64,000 nt of DNA from Pseudomonadota bacterium (GCA_023389055.1 JAEWFA010000021.1:1-64000), one strand, 5' to 3'. Positions 39,457 through 51,720 are shown, counted from the stretch's first letter. A program made the numbers and translations. Notes: generated from the letters alone by a model not told the origin.

Positions 39457-39884
39457 GGCCTTGCCCACAGTGCGACGAAGCCCGCCGCGTAAAGCAGCCC
39501 GAGCATCAGGCAGATGCCCGAAGACACGAGCCAGAAGGTGGTGGAGTTCCCCCGGAACGCGGACCTGATGAGCGGGAAGGCAAAGGCCCTCGCCAGGAAC
39601 ACGACGCTGATCAGGAGCAGCGCAGGCCGGGTGAACGGCAAGCGGGGTACGATGCCCGCGCCAGAGAATGCATACACGGCCCAGGCGAGAAGAACGCCGG
39701 CGATTGCGAGCGTGACGAGGGTTGGCTCGATCCTGCCCGCCTCGACGGCGCGAACCATTCGCTCGCCCGCGCCCATGAACCGATAGGCTGGCGCACCCAG
39801 GGCGATGCACGCCAGATGGGTGACCGAGGCGACCGCGGTGAGCACGCCGCCAAGTGCAAGGGCCTGGGCGCCGAAGTCGAGCAT
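39453..39884 (-). CDS. four-helix membrane protein of unknown function
   Basis: A 143-residue hydrophobic protein with four likely membrane helices (about 6-30, 52-75, 85-103, 115-140). It matches no family that I recognise. A polar loop (GERMVRAVEAGRIEP) connects helices 1 and 2. It sits in the accessory operon, translationally coupled to the hydrolase gene. Confidence 0.7.
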   Translation of the reverse strand: MLDFGAQALALGGVLTAVASVTHLACIALGAPAYRFMGAGERMVRAVEAGRIEPTLVTLAIAGVLLAWAVYAFSGAGIVPRLPFTRPALLLISVVFLARAFAFPLIRSAFRGNSTTFWLVSSGICLMLGLLYAAGFVALWARP

Positions 39885-39921
39885 GGTTGTCCCGAGGGCT
39901 AAAGGCTAACCCGAGCGGCAG

Positions 39922-40413
39922 TCATCCGCTCGATGGAAGGATCGGCCTCTGCCTTCGATCTTGCCCTTCCGCTCTCGACTTCAGCGACGCCACCTCCTGG
40001 GAGAGATAGCGTCCGGTGTCGGAGCGGGACAGCCGGCCGACCAGTGGCCCCAGCAAACCACTGAAGGAGTACCGAAGGGTGACGCGGCAGTTCCCACGCG
40101 AAGCCTCTTCGATCGCGTGTTCTGCGACCATGAGAAGACCCGGCGACCGCGCTTGCCAGACGAATCTGCCGGGCGGCTGCACTTCCGTGACGCGCCAGGT
40201 GGCGGGACGCAGCTTCGGCTGGCGAACGACGTACCTGGAGCCGACTGCCAGCGGCTCACCGTCCAGCGCCTGGACGCTGCTGACGGTGGGAAGCCATTGC
40301 GGCCATGCGACGACCGCCGCGAGCACGTGCCAGACGGACTCGACTGGCGCGGCGATGTGGGCGGACGCGCTGTAGGACGGCATGCGCGAAGTGGAATGCC
40401 CATGGGGAGTCAT
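39922..40413 (-). CDS. SRPBCC family protein
   Basis: A 163-residue START/Bet v1-fold protein: SYSASAHIAAPVESVWHVLA at the start, VGSRYVVRQPKLRPATWRVT, PPGRFVWQARSPG. Such proteins bind hydrophobic ligands; the closest look is to polyketide cyclase/dehydrase-type SRPBCC. An alternative start is the ATG at 40383. The cupin gene ends 6 bp upstream on the same strand. Confidence 0.78.
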   Translation of the reverse strand: MTPHGHSTSRMPSYSASAHIAAPVESVWHVLAAVVAWPQWLPTVSSVQALDGEPLAVGSRYVVRQPKLRPATWRVTEVQPPGRFVWQARSPGLLMVAEHAIEEASRGNCRVTLRYSFSGLLGPLVGRLSRSDTGRYLSQEVASLKSRAEGQDRRQRPILPSSG

Positions 40414-40419
40414 CGGTCG

Positions 40420-40806
40420 TCACGCCTTCGCCGAGTCCGATCGCCAGTCCCTGGCGTACACGCTTCTGAAGTTCCGAGGGGGCGTGGTCACGGACAGATA
40501 GACGAATGCCTGCTGGCCACTGTTGTAGAAGCCATGCACGTCTTCTGGCGCGAAGCGCGCCACGTAGCCTTCCTCGATGCGGGCTTCGGTCGTGCCGTTG
40601 AGCAGGAGTGTTCCGTGCCCCGAGAGCGCGATCCAGACTTGCTCGGACGCTTCGTGCACATGCCGAGGATTGGTGGTCCCGGCAGGCACGGTCACCCGTG
40701 TGATCGTGGCCTTTGCCTCGGGCGACGATTCAGGGAAAAGCAACTGCTCCGACTCAACGCCGGAGTTCCGGAGAACCGGTATCTCAATTCGCTTGATGAG
40801 CTGCAT
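40420..40806 (-). CDS. cupin-domain protein
   Basis: A 128-residue single cupin. Motif 1 is TTNPRHVHEASEQVWIALSGHG (two His and a Glu as metal ligands) and motif 2 is FAPEDVHGFYNSG. It probably binds a metal and a small ligand; substrate unknown. It lies between the sigma factor and SRPBCC genes, 15 bp from the sigma-factor stop. Confidence 0.82.
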   Translation of the reverse strand: MQLIKRIEIPVLRNSGVESEQLLFPESSPEAKATITRVTVPAGTTNPRHVHEASEQVWIALSGHGTLLLNGTTEARIEEGYVARFAPEDVHGFYNSGQQAFVYLSVTTPPRNFRSVYARDWRSDSAKA

Positions 40807-40821
40807 CGACCCTCCCTTCGT

Positions 40822-41859
40822 TCAGGCCCGGATTGACTCGATTCGTGGCCTGCTTCCGAACGACCCGCATTCGTCCAGCCGCCCGCCCGCCCGCTCAGGC
40901 CAGCCCGGCCTTGTCCAGGCCGAAGGCCTTGTGACATCGCCTCCGAGTGCGGCCCGCACGCCCTGCAGCTTGTCGGGACTACGCTGGATGTAGAGCGCGC
41001 CGATGCGGCCCGGCTCGGTGGCCGACGGCGCCAGCGCGATGGTCTGCACCAGTTGGCCGCTCTGGTCGTCGAGGACCAGGCAGCCCGGCAGGCCGTTGAT
41101 GCGCGCCGGCTCGAAGCGCCAGCGTCGCCCGCGCCTAGCCGGCAGGCGGGCGAAGCCGATGAAGGTCCTGGCGACGAGCGCGCCGCCCTGCAGCGGACGC
41201 GGCACCGCGCTCACCTTGCCGCCGCCGTCGGTGAGCAACACCGCGTCTTCGGCCAGCACCCTGGCCAGGGCCTCTACGTCAAGATTGCGCACCGCCTCGA
41301 CGAACGCGGCGAACAGGCGCTCGCGTTCTTCCTGCTCGACTTCGCGGCGCGCGTAGTCCGTCTTGACATGGTTGCTCGCCCGGCTGGCCAGCTGGCGGCA
41401 GGCGGCCGGGCTGCGCTGCAGGCGCCGCCCGATCTCGTTGAATTCCAGGTCGAACACCTCGTGCAGCAGGAAGGCCGCACGCTCCAGCGGCGAGAGCCGC
41501 TCCAGCGCGAGCATGAAGGCCACGGACACGTCCTGGGCGAACTCGGCCCGTGCCTCCGGGCCGGGCGACCAGTCGGCTTCATCATCCAGCAGCGGCTCGG
41601 GCAGCCAGACGCCGACATACTGCTCGCGTTTGGCAGCGGCCGAGCGCAGCCTGTCCAGGCACAGGTTGGTCACCAGGCGCGAGAGATAGGCGCCAGCATG
41701 CTGCACGGTGCTCTCGTCCACCTGCGCACAGCGCAGCCAGGCCTCCTGCACGATGTCCTCGGCATCGGCGCGCGAGCCGAGCATGCGGTAAGCCAGTGCG
41801 CGCAGACTGCGCGCATGTTCGCGGTCGTAGTGCTGGGCGCGTTCGGCAAGCGTCGTCAT
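40822..41859 (-). CDS. ECF sigma factor of the SigJ/ECF41 type
   Basis: 345 residues: sigma-2 (ARSLRALAYRMLGSRADAED, then IVQEAWLR), sigma-4 (LSPLERAAFLLHEVFDLEFN, then EIGRRLQRSPAACRQLASRA) and a C-terminal SnoaL-like domain (about 190-300) that controls activity in ECF41 factors. A SPDKL motif near residue 300 matches the conserved NPDKL of that group. About 45 extra residues follow with no family match. ECF41 genes often neighbour carboxymuconolactone decarboxylases or oxidoreductases; here they neighbour a cupin, an SRPBCC protein and a hydrolase. Confidence 0.85.
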   Translation of the reverse strand: MTTLAERAQHYDREHARSLRALAYRMLGSRADAEDIVQEAWLRCAQVDESTVQHAGAYLSRLVTNLCLDRLRSAAAKREQYVGVWLPEPLLDDEADWSPGPEARAEFAQDVSVAFMLALERLSPLERAAFLLHEVFDLEFNEIGRRLQRSPAACRQLASRASNHVKTDYARREVEQEERERLFAAFVEAVRNLDVEALARVLAEDAVLLTDGGGKVSAVPRPLQGGALVARTFIGFARLPARRGRRWRFEPARINGLPGCLVLDDQSGQLVQTIALAPSATEPGRIGALYIQRSPDKLQGVRAALGGDVTRPSAWTRPGWPERAGGRLDECGSFGSRPRIESIRA

Positions 41860-41892
41860 GATGGCCGGGTTCTCCTGGCTGCAGGAAGCGGA

Positions 41893-42231
41893 TCACATGC
41901 CTCCTGTAGACGGAACAGCGCGGTGGTTTGTGACATGCTGCGACGTCCGAAAGCGAGACATGAGGGCCCCAGCGGGCCCTGGCGGACGCTCGACGCATGG
42001 GTGATCAGGCCCGCTTCCTGCGGTCGTCGCGAGTTCATTCGGTAATCCGATTGCCGTGCGCGCGAGCTCCGTCGCGGGCGCAGCACCGCCGGCAGCATCC
42101 AGCACCGTCAGCAGCACGAAATCCGCCCACGACAGGCCGTGATGCGTGCCGAGTTCGTCGTCGAGCATGAACACCAGGGCCGCGTGCTCCAGGTGTCGGT
42201 TCACGCAGGCTTGCAAGGCTTCTTCGCTCAT
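41893..42231 (-). pseudogene. truncated MarR-family regulator
   Basis: The first 70 residues (MSEEALQACVNRHLEHAALV, GLSWADFVLLTVLDAAGGAA, ATELART) match the start of a MarR-type regulator. The sequence then loses similarity before the recognition helix and wing, ending at residue 112. A deletion or shift near 42030 has probably removed the DNA-binding part. It overlaps the small upstream gene by ATGA. Confidence 0.6.
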
Positions 42232-42383
42232 GGCGCCAGCCCTTGCAGTTCGCGGTGGATCTGCTCCAGCGCTTTCAGTTCGCCCGCGTAGTCGAAACCC
42301 GCATCCTCGCGTTCCTTAACGAGTTCCAGCACTTCGAAGGTGAGCCCCTCGACCCCGCTGCGATGCCACGCGCCCTGCAGCAC
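42228..42383 (-). CDS. short hypothetical protein, possibly truncated at the 5' end
   Basis: A 51-residue frame with a GTG start (VLQGAWHRSGVEGLTFEVLE, then KEREDAGFDYAGELKALEQI). It is helical and charged and looks like real coding sequence. It is coupled to the MarR remnant by ATGA. No family recognised. The upstream sequence changes character at a 12-bp tandem repeat, so its 5' part may have been lost at the edge of the accessory patch. Confidence 0.45.
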   Translation of the reverse strand: MLQGAWHRSGVEGLTFEVLELVKEREDAGFDYAGELKALEQIHRELQGLAP

Positions 42384-42418
42384 GCGGTCCCGGTGATTGG
42401 GAAGTGATGATCGAACAT

Positions 42419-42454
42419 GTGAGCGAGCCGGTGAGCGAGCCGGTGAGCGAGCCG
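42419..42454. repeat. 12-bp tandem repeat at the accessory-region boundary
   Basis: Three exact copies of GTGAGCGAGCCG (42419-42430, 42431-42442, 42443-42454). They lie just beyond the aldolase stop (42469 on the minus strand) and at the point where the accessory operon begins. They may mark a recombination junction. Confidence 0.9.
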
Positions 42455-42468
42455 CGGGCCGATCGCGG

Positions 42469-43251
42469 CTACCGGCCCTCGCGGCCGAACGACGCGGCGA
42501 GCTCGCGCGCAGCGCGCACGAGCAACGCCGTGTCGAGCCCGACCGCGACGAACAGCGCGCCCGCATCCAGGTAGCCGTTCGCCAGCGTGCGATCGGTGGC
42601 GAGGATGCCGGGCGCCTTCCCGGCGGCGCGCACCGTTGCGATGCCGTCGAGGATCGCTCGTTGCACATCGGCGTGTGCCGGCTGGCCCCGAAGCCCCATC
42701 GATGCGGAAAGGTCTGCCGGACCGAAGAACACGCCGTCGATGCCGTCGACCGATGCAATCTCGCGCAGGTTGCGCATCGCCTCGACGCTCTCGGCCTGCA
42801 CGAGCAGGCACATCTGCGCGTCGGCCTGGTTCACGTAATCGTCGACCTGGCCCCAGCGCGCAGCGCGGGCGAGCGTCGCGCCCATGCCGCGGATTCCGGC
42901 GGGCGCGTAGCGCATCGCGCGTGCCATTCGCTCGGCGTCCTCGGCGGTGTCGATCATCGGTACAAGCAGCGTCTGCGCGCCGACGTCGAGGTACTGCTTG
43001 ACGAGCGCGACGCCGGCCTGCACCGGTCGCACGATGGGATGCACGGGGTACGCCGCGAGCGCGCGCAATTGCGCCAGCACCGTGCGCGGGTCGTTCGGCG
43101 CGTGCTCGCCGTCGAGCAGCAGCCAATCGAATCCGGCGAGTGCGAGCGCCTCGGCGGCGTTCGGGTCGGCCAGCCCCACCCACAGGCCGATCTGCGGGCG
43201 GCCGGCTCGCAGCGCAGCGAGGAAGGGGTTGTTCGGGATCTGCACGATCAT
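42469..43251 (-). CDS. HpcH/HpaI-type aldolase
   Basis: Class II pyruvate-dependent aldolase of 260 residues, metal dependent. Motifs include [16 protein letters not shown] (catalytic region), RPVQAG, a Glu in LVQAESVEA and [12 protein letters not shown]. Relatives cleave 4-hydroxy-2-oxoheptanedioate or 2-keto-3-deoxy-L-rhamnonate; the true substrate cannot be told. It is the last gene of a four-gene unit with the DUF5666/DUF6502 genes and overlaps the one upstream by ATGA. Confidence 0.88.
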   Translation of the reverse strand: MIVQIPNNPFLAALRAGRPQIGLWVGLADPNAAEALALAGFDWLLLDGEHAPNDPRTVLAQLRALAAYPVHPIVRPVQAGVALVKQYLDVGAQTLLVPMIDTAEDAERMARAMRYAPAGIRGMGATLARAARWGQVDDYVNQADAQMCLLVQAESVEAMRNLREIASVDGIDGVFFGPADLSASMGLRGQPAHADVQRAILDGIATVRAAGKAPGILATDRTLANGYLDAGALFVAVGLDTALLVRAARELAASFGREGR

Positions 43252-44390
43252 CTCTCGAGCTTGATGCGCGTGGCCCGCAGGCGCGTTCCCCCGTCGGACG
43301 CCACGCCCTCGACGTGCACCGTCCGGCCGTTCTCGAGCTGCGCCTCGGCGCCGTCATCGAAGCGAACGTCCGGCCCGTAGCCTACTGCAACGCCGCGAAC
43401 GACGAAGGTTCGCGCCGACGAATCGAGATCCGTGATCTCGCCGCGCAGTTCGAATTCGCTCTCGGCATCCTCGACCTTGACCTCGCGTGCGATCAGGACG
43501 CCACCGACCAGCGCGCCTTCGACCTCGACTCGTGCGCCCGGCACGATGCCGGTTTCGCCCTGCCGGAACGCTGCGTTGCGCGCGTCCACCGGCAGCCCGT
43601 CGACCTTGAAGCTGCGCGTGTTCCCGAGTGACTCGATGCGGCCTTCGATGTGCGCGTCGTCGTGGTCTTCGATCCGCGGTCGCGCGTCGTCGATGCGCGT
43701 GGCGACGAGCCGGCCGTCGACGAACCGGGCGCTCACCCGCGCCGTTGCGCCGGGTGCGAGCCCGGGAGGAAGCGCCAGGCCGTCGGTGGCGACGAGCCGC
43801 CCGCCGATGCGGATCGTGCGGCCCGCGACGTCGATGGCTTCGATCGGCGCGCGCAGCTTGAACTCCGTCTCGGACGACCTCGAATCGATGCGCGACGCGA
43901 CGAGGGCATCGCGCGTGCTGTCGAAGAACCCGAAGACTTCGACGGTATCGGCCGCGCGCAGTGCCGCGACGCCGCCGGCGAGGCGCTCGTCGAACAGCGT
44001 GTCACCCGTGACCTGCACCGCCTGGCCGAGGACGATGAACCGGCCGCCGGCCACGTCCACCGACTCGACCGGCCCGACGAGCTCGCTGATGATCTCGATC
44101 GACAACGCTTTGGCGCGCGCACTCGCCGCATCGATGCGAGTGCTTTCGATGGCGACCACCATCCCGAGGCGCAGGTCTTCGCGACGCCTCGTCGCGTTCT
44201 CGTCATCGCGCACGACGGCGCCGGAGTCGTCGAAACGGATTCCGTTGACGATCACGGAACCGAAACCGCCGATGCGGCCCGACGTGAAGGAGCCCGTTCC
44301 TCCCTCGCCGACGCCGTCTCCTCCTCCGCATCCGCCGAGCCAGCTGGCCACCAGGGCGATCAGGGCGATCAGGGCGAGGTGACGTTTCAT
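43248..44390 (-). CDS. DUF5666-domain lipoprotein 1
   Basis: A 380-residue exported protein. The signal peptide ends in a lipobox (ASWLGGC near residue 21), followed by a Gly-rich linker. The rest is built of repeated beta-rich modules of 60-70 residues with a recurrent pattern ([58 protein letters not shown]), matching the DUF5666 domain. Function unknown. The N-terminal [15 protein letters not shown] region is shared with the second DUF5666 protein, so they are paralogues. The start has a GGAGCC ribosome site. Confidence 0.82.
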   Translation of the reverse strand: MKRHLALIALIALVASWLGGCGGGDGVGEGGTGSFTSGRIGGFGSVIVNGIRFDDSGAVVRDDENATRRREDLRLGMVVAIESTRIDAASARAKALSIEIISELVGPVESVDVAGGRFIVLGQAVQVTGDTLFDERLAGGVAALRAADTVEVFGFFDSTRDALVASRIDSRSSETEFKLRAPIEAIDVAGRTIRIGGRLVATDGLALPPGLAPGATARVSARFVDGRLVATRIDDARPRIEDHDDAHIEGRIESLGNTRSFKVDGLPVDARNAAFRQGETGIVPGARVEVEGALVGGVLIAREVKVEDAESEFELRGEITDLDSSARTFVVRGVAVGYGPDVRFDDGAEAQLENGRTVHVEGVASDGGTRLRATRIKLER

Positions 44391-44438
44391 CGAAGGCTCC
44401 GGATGACCCCGACGGCGGAGTCGAAAGTCGGAAAGCAC

Positions 44439-45365
44439 TCAGTTTTCTGCGCGACGGATGCGTCGTGGCCGCGCTCGTGCGCCGAGCGCACCGGCGTCGT
44501 CGGCATCGTCGTAGGTGTACAGGCCGATGCGCACCCGGTGCGAGCGGCGCGTACCAGCCGCATCCGCGACTCGCGTTCGGTCGGCGTCGTTCGAACCGCC
44601 CGCCCGGTCGGCCTGGAGCATCGCTTCGATGGCAGGCACGAGCAGGGCGCGCAGGCTGCGCCATTGCGCGCTCACCAGCGGGCGCAGGCGCTCGAGCGAT
44701 TCCTCGGACAAACCCTCGGCGAACAGCGCCTGCTCGAAATGCCGGTTGCCTGCGCCCAGCACGTTCTGCACGGCGCCGGTCAAGTGATCGCCGACGTTCG
44801 AACCGAGGAAGCCCAGCATGCGGGTCGCGTCCCCGCGCGGCACGAAGGCCTCCCGGGAAAGTCGTACGCGGTCGCGCTTCTCGTCGTGGCTGGCGACACC
44901 GAGGCGTATCAGTTCGTCGAGCAGGCTGCGCGGGTGCACGTCGCGCGTCACGGACTGCGCCAGCGCCTCGAAGCTCGGCGCTTCGCCGACACGAGGCAAC
45001 GTGCGCGGCCCGCTGCGCGTGCGGTATCGCGGATCGCTCATCCATCGAGCGAAGACTTCGCTCGCGTGCGTGCGCGGGACAGCCGAAGCGCCGGGCGCTT
45101 CGTCGCCGTTGCGCGCCTGCATCAGGCGGGCGACCTCGCGCCGGGTCAGCCCGGTGGCGGTGGCGATGCGGCTCACCATGCGGTGCGGCTGCGCGGTCGC
45201 TTCGTGCGCGTCGCGCGCGGCGTCGACGAATGCCTGCTTCGCCAGTTGCTCGACGGTGGCGAATGCCACGCCGCGTGCGACGGCGAGCCGGGCCAGCGGC
45301 ACGAGCACCTCGCGCAGCGCTTCGAGGAGCGCCGCGGCTTCGGGGCTGTCGTGCCGCTCGGGCAT
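44439..45365 (-). CDS. DUF6502 family protein
   Basis: A 308-residue soluble protein. The first 100 residues are helical with a helix-turn-helix look (EALREVLVPLARLAVARGVA, then ATGLTRREVARLMQ), which suggests a DNA- or RNA-binding regulator. The C-terminal part is helical and lacks a known domain, ending in a basic tail. Similar proteins from other betaproteobacteria are listed, as I recall, as DUF6502 and occur beside DUF5666 genes. It is flanked by the two DUF5666 lipoproteins, 48 and 7 bp away. Confidence 0.75.
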   Translation of the reverse strand: MPERHDSPEAAALLEALREVLVPLARLAVARGVAFATVEQLAKQAFVDAARDAHEATAQPHRMVSRIATATGLTRREVARLMQARNGDEAPGASAVPRTHASEVFARWMSDPRYRTRSGPRTLPRVGEAPSFEALAQSVTRDVHPRSLLDELIRLGVASHDEKRDRVRLSREAFVPRGDATRMLGFLGSNVGDHLTGAVQNVLGAGNRHFEQALFAEGLSEESLERLRPLVSAQWRSLRALLVPAIEAMLQADRAGGSNDADRTRVADAAGTRRSHRVRIGLYTYDDADDAGALGARARPRRIRRAEN

Positions 45366-45372
45366 CCGCGAC

Positions 45373-46563
45373 TCAGTCCTCGCAATGAATGCGCGTCGCG
45401 GCCAGGTGCGTGCCGTCGGTCGACAGCGCACCCCTGACTTCCACCGGGTGGCCGTTGGCGAGCGCGGCGCCCCGGCATTCGAGCGCGTCGAGGCGATCGA
45501 AAGCGACGGTGATGCCGCGAACCACCAGGGTGTTCGCGTCGACGTCCAGGGAATCGACCGCGCCGTGGATTTCGAATCGCTCGCGGTCGTCCTCGGGGTC
45601 CTCGAGTTCGACCTTGCGCGCCACGAGCACGCCATCGACGATCGCGCCCTCGACCTCGACCTGCGCACCGGCGGCCAGGCCGGCCGGCATGCTGGCTACG
45701 CCGCTCGCATCGATGCGCATGCCGTTGACGACGAACGAGTCGGGCGAGTCGAACTGCGTGACGAAGCCGTGCACTTCAGCCTCGTCGTGGTTCTCCGGGC
45801 GCCGATCGCCCTCGCGAAGCTGCACCGCCACCCAGGCGCCGTTCACCGGCGCGGTTTGCGTGCGAACGCGCAAGCGCTCCCCGTCGGCCAGTGGCCTGCG
45901 CAGTCTGTCTTCGGCGGAGGCGTAGGAGATCCGCGTGGTGCCGATGCGAAACGTCTTTGCGGTGGTATCGAGGTCCGTTACCAGCCCCCGCAAGCGGAAG
46001 AGATCGGCGTCATCTTCGCTTTCGATCCGCGTGGCGACGTAGATGCCGCTCGCTGCGTTGAATTGCGCGTGCACCTCGAGCACGTCGCCGACCGCAACGG
46101 CGTCCAGGCCGCCGTCCAGCGAGTCGTCGAACACGGTCGTATCGCGCACTGCGACGGTCTGCCCGAAGACGACGAGTTTCGATGCGCCGGCATCGACGCT
46201 TTCCACCGGCCCGACGATCTCGGCGCCGAAGCGGATGCGCGTCGCGTCTGCGCGCCCGGTGGCTCGATCGAGCGCGCCCGCCTCGACTTCCACCATCATC
46301 CCGAGCCGCAGGTCTTCCGGGGGGTGCGGCCGGTCGTCGTCGTCGTCGATGCGCGCGGCGCTGTCGTCGAAACGCACGCCGCCCACGATGATCGAGCCGA
46401 AACCGGTGATCGGGCCCTCGACGAACGACGACTGCTTGACGATCGGCGCAGGCGCTGCGCCGTCGCCGCCTCCTCCGCAGCCGCTGAGCGCGACAGCAAG
46501 GCTGCCGAGAAGGCAGGCCAGCACGGAACGGCCGCGGCCGGCTCCTGTTGCAATGAGGTCCAT
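45373..46563 (-). CDS. DUF5666-domain lipoprotein 2
   Basis: A 396-residue paralogue of the lipoprotein at 43.2-44.4 kb. The lipobox is VALSGC (Cys near 30) with a Gly-rich linker after it. Repeated modules include GPVESVDAGASKLVVFGQTV, RGLVTDLDTTAKTFRIG and GFVTQFDSPDSFVVNGM. The shared N-terminus (GFGSIIVGGVRFDDS; PEDLRLGMMVEVEA) shows common origin. The start at 46563 has AGGAGTG upstream and was preferred to the ATG at 46617. It is the first gene of the unit and follows cbbR by 57 bp on the same strand. Confidence 0.82.
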   Translation of the reverse strand: MDLIATGAGRGRSVLACLLGSLAVALSGCGGGGDGAAPAPIVKQSSFVEGPITGFGSIIVGGVRFDDSAARIDDDDDRPHPPEDLRLGMMVEVEAGALDRATGRADATRIRFGAEIVGPVESVDAGASKLVVFGQTVAVRDTTVFDDSLDGGLDAVAVGDVLEVHAQFNAASGIYVATRIESEDDADLFRLRGLVTDLDTTAKTFRIGTTRISYASAEDRLRRPLADGERLRVRTQTAPVNGAWVAVQLREGDRRPENHDEAEVHGFVTQFDSPDSFVVNGMRIDASGVASMPAGLAAGAQVEVEGAIVDGVLVARKVELEDPEDDRERFEIHGAVDSLDVDANTLVVRGITVAFDRLDALECRGAALANGHPVEVRGALSTDGTHLAATRIHCED

Positions 46564-46620
46564 GTCGCACTCCTGTGCAGTCGAGGGGTGCGTCCAAGAT
46601 AACTGTGCGATTTGCACATT

Positions 46621-49178
<2,558 letters not shown>

Positions 49179-49202
49179 CCCGCGCAGCAAGGAGCGTTCG
49201 CC

Positions 49203-49661
49203 ATGATGACCAATCCCGTCGGCCGCATCACGCAGGGCCAGTTCAGCTTCCTTCCCGATCTCACCGACGCCGAGATCGGCGCGCAGATCGAATACGGACT
49301 GAACCGCGGTTATGCCTGGAGCATCGAGTACACGGACGATCCGCATCCGCGCAACACCTACTGGGAGATGTTCGGCGCCCCGATGTTCGACCTGCGCGAC
49401 GCTGCCGGCGTGCTGATGGAGCTTCAGGCGTGCCGCCGGACCTTCCCGAACCATTACGTCCGGCTCATGGCCTTCGATTCGACGCGCGGCGTCGAGTCGA
49501 TCGCGATGAGCTTCCTGGTGAGCCGCCCGCAGGAAGAACCCGGCTTCGGGCTGCTGCGACAGGAGGGCGCAGGACGCGACCAGCGCTATGCGATCCGCGG
49601 CTATGCCGCCGACGCGCCCGAGGCGCGGCGCTATGGAGTGCCGCAGCGGACCGCGCCATGA
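49203..49661 (+). CDS. cbbS: RuBisCO small subunit, red type
   Basis: Small subunit of the hexadecameric enzyme, 152 residues. It starts [15 protein letters not shown] and contains [20 protein letters not shown] and [14 protein letters not shown]-terminal extension of about 35 residues ([20 protein letters not shown]) is typical of red-type small subunits, where it lines the central channel. It lies 24 bp after cbbL and overlaps cbbX by 4 bases (ATGA). Confidence 0.96.
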   Translation: MMTNPVGRITQGQFSFLPDLTDAEIGAQIEYGLNRGYAWSIEYTDDPHPRNTYWEMFGAPMFDLRDAAGVLMELQACRRTFPNHYVRLMAFDSTRGVESIAMSFLVSRPQEEPGFGLLRQEGAGRDQRYAIRGYAADAPEARRYGVPQRTAP

Positions 49662-50641
49662 CGCAGTATCGGATCCCCGGCGCCTTTGCGCCGACCGCAG
49701 ACTGCGACCCGGCAACGGTGGCACCCGAGCCCGTGCCGGCCCCGCGCACGGTCGGCGAGGTGCTGCGTGCGAGCCAGGCCGAAGCGGTGCTCGACGAACT
49801 CGACCGCGACCTCGTCGGGCTGGCACCCGTCAAGCAGCGCATCCGCGACATCGCCGCGCTGCTGGTGATCGACCGCCTGCGGCTCGGCGTCGGCCTGCAG
49901 GCGCACACGCCGAGCCTGCACATGTGCTTCACCGGGAATCCCGGCACCGGCAAGACGACGGTGGCGATGCGAATGGCCGAGATCCTGCATCGGTTGGGCT
50001 ACGTGCGCAAAGGCCATCTCGTGGCCGTCACGCGCGACGATCTCGTCGGTCAGTACATCGGACACACGGCGCCGAAGACGAAGGAAGTGCTCAAGAAGGC
50101 GATGGGCGGCGTACTCTTCATCGACGAGGCCTACTATCTGTACCGCCCCGACAACGAGCGCGACTACGGCCAGGAGGCGATCGAGATCCTGCTGCAGGTG
50201 ATGGAGAACCAGCGCGATGACCTCGTCGTCATCCTCGCCGGCTACGACAGCCGCATGCAGGCATTCTTCCAGAGCAACCCCGGACTGAGCAGCCGGATCG
50301 CGCACCACATCGCGTTTCCGGACTACGACCGCGACGAACTGCTGCGCATCGGCGACGCGATGCTCTCGTCGATGAGCTATCGCTTCGACGGCGACGCGCG
50401 CGAGGCTTTCGCCGACTACCTCGACCGCCGCGTGGCGCAGCCGCATTTCGCCAATGCGCGCAGCGTGCGCAACGCGCTCGACCGGGCGCGGTTGCGCCAG
50501 GCGAGCCGGCTGTTCGCCGACCGGGAGCGCCTGCTCGGCGAGACCGAGTTGAGCACGCTCACCGCCGCCGACGTGCGCGCCAGTCGCCTGTTCGACGCGG
50601 CGCCGATCCGCAGCAACGATTCCCGAGGAACTGCGCCATGA
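49658..50641 (+). CDS. cbbX: RuBisCO activase CbbX (red type)
   Basis: AAA+ motor that removes inhibitory sugar phosphates from red-type RuBisCO by pulling on the large-subunit C-terminus. The 327-residue protein has Walker [10 protein letters not shown] (93-101), Walker [13 protein letters not shown], the pore-loop region around [20 protein letters not shown] and sensor-type residues in [16 protein letters not shown]. The N-terminal 40 residues are Ala/Pro-rich. Start and stop both overlap neighbours by 4 bases. Confidence 0.95.
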   Translation: MTQYRIPGAFAPTADCDPATVAPEPVPAPRTVGEVLRASQAEAVLDELDRDLVGLAPVKQRIRDIAALLVIDRLRLGVGLQAHTPSLHMCFTGNPGTGKTTVAMRMAEILHRLGYVRKGHLVAVTRDDLVGQYIGHTAPKTKEVLKKAMGGVLFIDEAYYLYRPDNERDYGQEAIEILLQVMENQRDDLVVILAGYDSRMQAFFQSNPGLSSRIAHHIAFPDYDRDELLRIGDAMLSSMSYRFDGDAREAFADYLDRRVAQPHFANARSVRNALDRARLRQASRLFADRERLLGETELSTLTAADVRASRLFDAAPIRSNDSRGTAP

Positions 50642-51720
50642 ATCGACGCCCGACCTTGACGCGCTACCTGATCGACGAAAGGCGCCGCTTTCCGCACGCC
50701 GAGGGCGAACTGAACGCGCTGATCCTCGACGTGTCGATCGCCTGCAAGGCGAGCGCGCGCAGCGTCGCTGCGGGCGTGCTCGCCGGCGATCGGGCGCCGG
50801 CATCGCCGGCGCCGGCCGTGAACGTGCAAGGCGAGTTGCAGAAGCCGCTGGACGTGCTGTCCAACGAGCTGTTCCTGCAGATGAACGAGGGCAGCGGCCA
50901 CGTGGCCGGCCTGGCTTCCGAGGAAATGGACGAGCCTCGCGACGTCGCGCCCGGCACGCCGCGCGGCAAGTACCTGCTCGTGTTCGATCCGCTCGATGGC
51001 TCGGGCAACCTCGACCTCAACGTCGCCGTGGGCAGCATCTTCTCGATTTTGCGGGCGCCGCAGGAGGCGCTCGACAGCGGCCGGGCGCTGACCGAAGCGG
51101 ATTTCCTGCAGCCCGGCGCCGCGCAGGTCGCCGCAGGCTACGCGCTGTACGGGCCGGCGACGATGTTCATGCTGACGGTCGGCAACGGCGTGGCCGGGTT
51201 CACGCTCGACCCGGATCTGGGCGAGTTCGTGCTGACGCATCCGCACGTCCGCGTGCCCGAGCAGACGCAGGAGTTCGCGATCAACAGCTCGAACGGCCGG
51301 TTCTGGGAGCCTCCGGTGCGCCGTTACGTCGAGGAGTGCGTGGCCGGACAGTCCGGGCCGCGCGGCAAGGACTTCAACATGCGCTGGATCGCTTGCGTAG
51401 TCGCCGAGGCGCATCGCATCCTGACCCGAGGCGGTGTTTTCCTCTATCCGCGCGACACGCGGGACCCGGGCCGCGCCGGCCGGCTGCGGCTGCTCTACGA
51501 GGCGAACCCGATCGGCTTTCTGGTCGAGCAGGCAGGCGGGCGCGCCAGCACGGGGCACCAGCCGGTGCTCGACGTGCCGCCGGGCCGTCTTCACCAGCGC
51601 ATCGGCTTCGTCTTCGGCTCGCGCGCCGAGGTGGAGCGCATCGAGCGCTATCACCGCGACACCGACGCCGACGAAGCGCCGCTGCCGCTGTTTGCCGCAC
51701 GCACGCTGTTTCGCGACTGA
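50638..51720 (+). CDS. cbbF: fructose-1,6-bisphosphatase class I (Calvin cycle)
   Basis: Removes the 1-phosphate of fructose-1,6-bisphosphate (and likely of sedoheptulose-1,7-bisphosphate) for regeneration of the CO2 acceptor. The 360-residue enzyme carries the metal/substrate motif [15 protein letters not shown] (about 115-129), [18 protein letters not shown] and the C-terminal [17 protein letters not shown]. It overlaps cbbX by ATGA and precedes cbbP. Confidence 0.94.
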   Translation: MNRRPTLTRYLIDERRRFPHAEGELNALILDVSIACKASARSVAAGVLAGDRAPASPAPAVNVQGELQKPLDVLSNELFLQMNEGSGHVAGLASEEMDEPRDVAPGTPRGKYLLVFDPLDGSGNLDLNVAVGSIFSILRAPQEALDSGRALTEADFLQPGAAQVAAGYALYGPATMFMLTVGNGVAGFTLDPDLGEFVLTHPHVRVPEQTQEFAINSSNGRFWEPPVRRYVEECVAGQSGPRGKDFNMRWIACVVAEAHRILTRGGVFLYPRDTRDPGRAGRLRLLYEANPIGFLVEQAGGRASTGHQPVLDVPPGRLHQRIGFVFGSRAEVERIERYHRDTDADEAPLPLFAARTLFRD

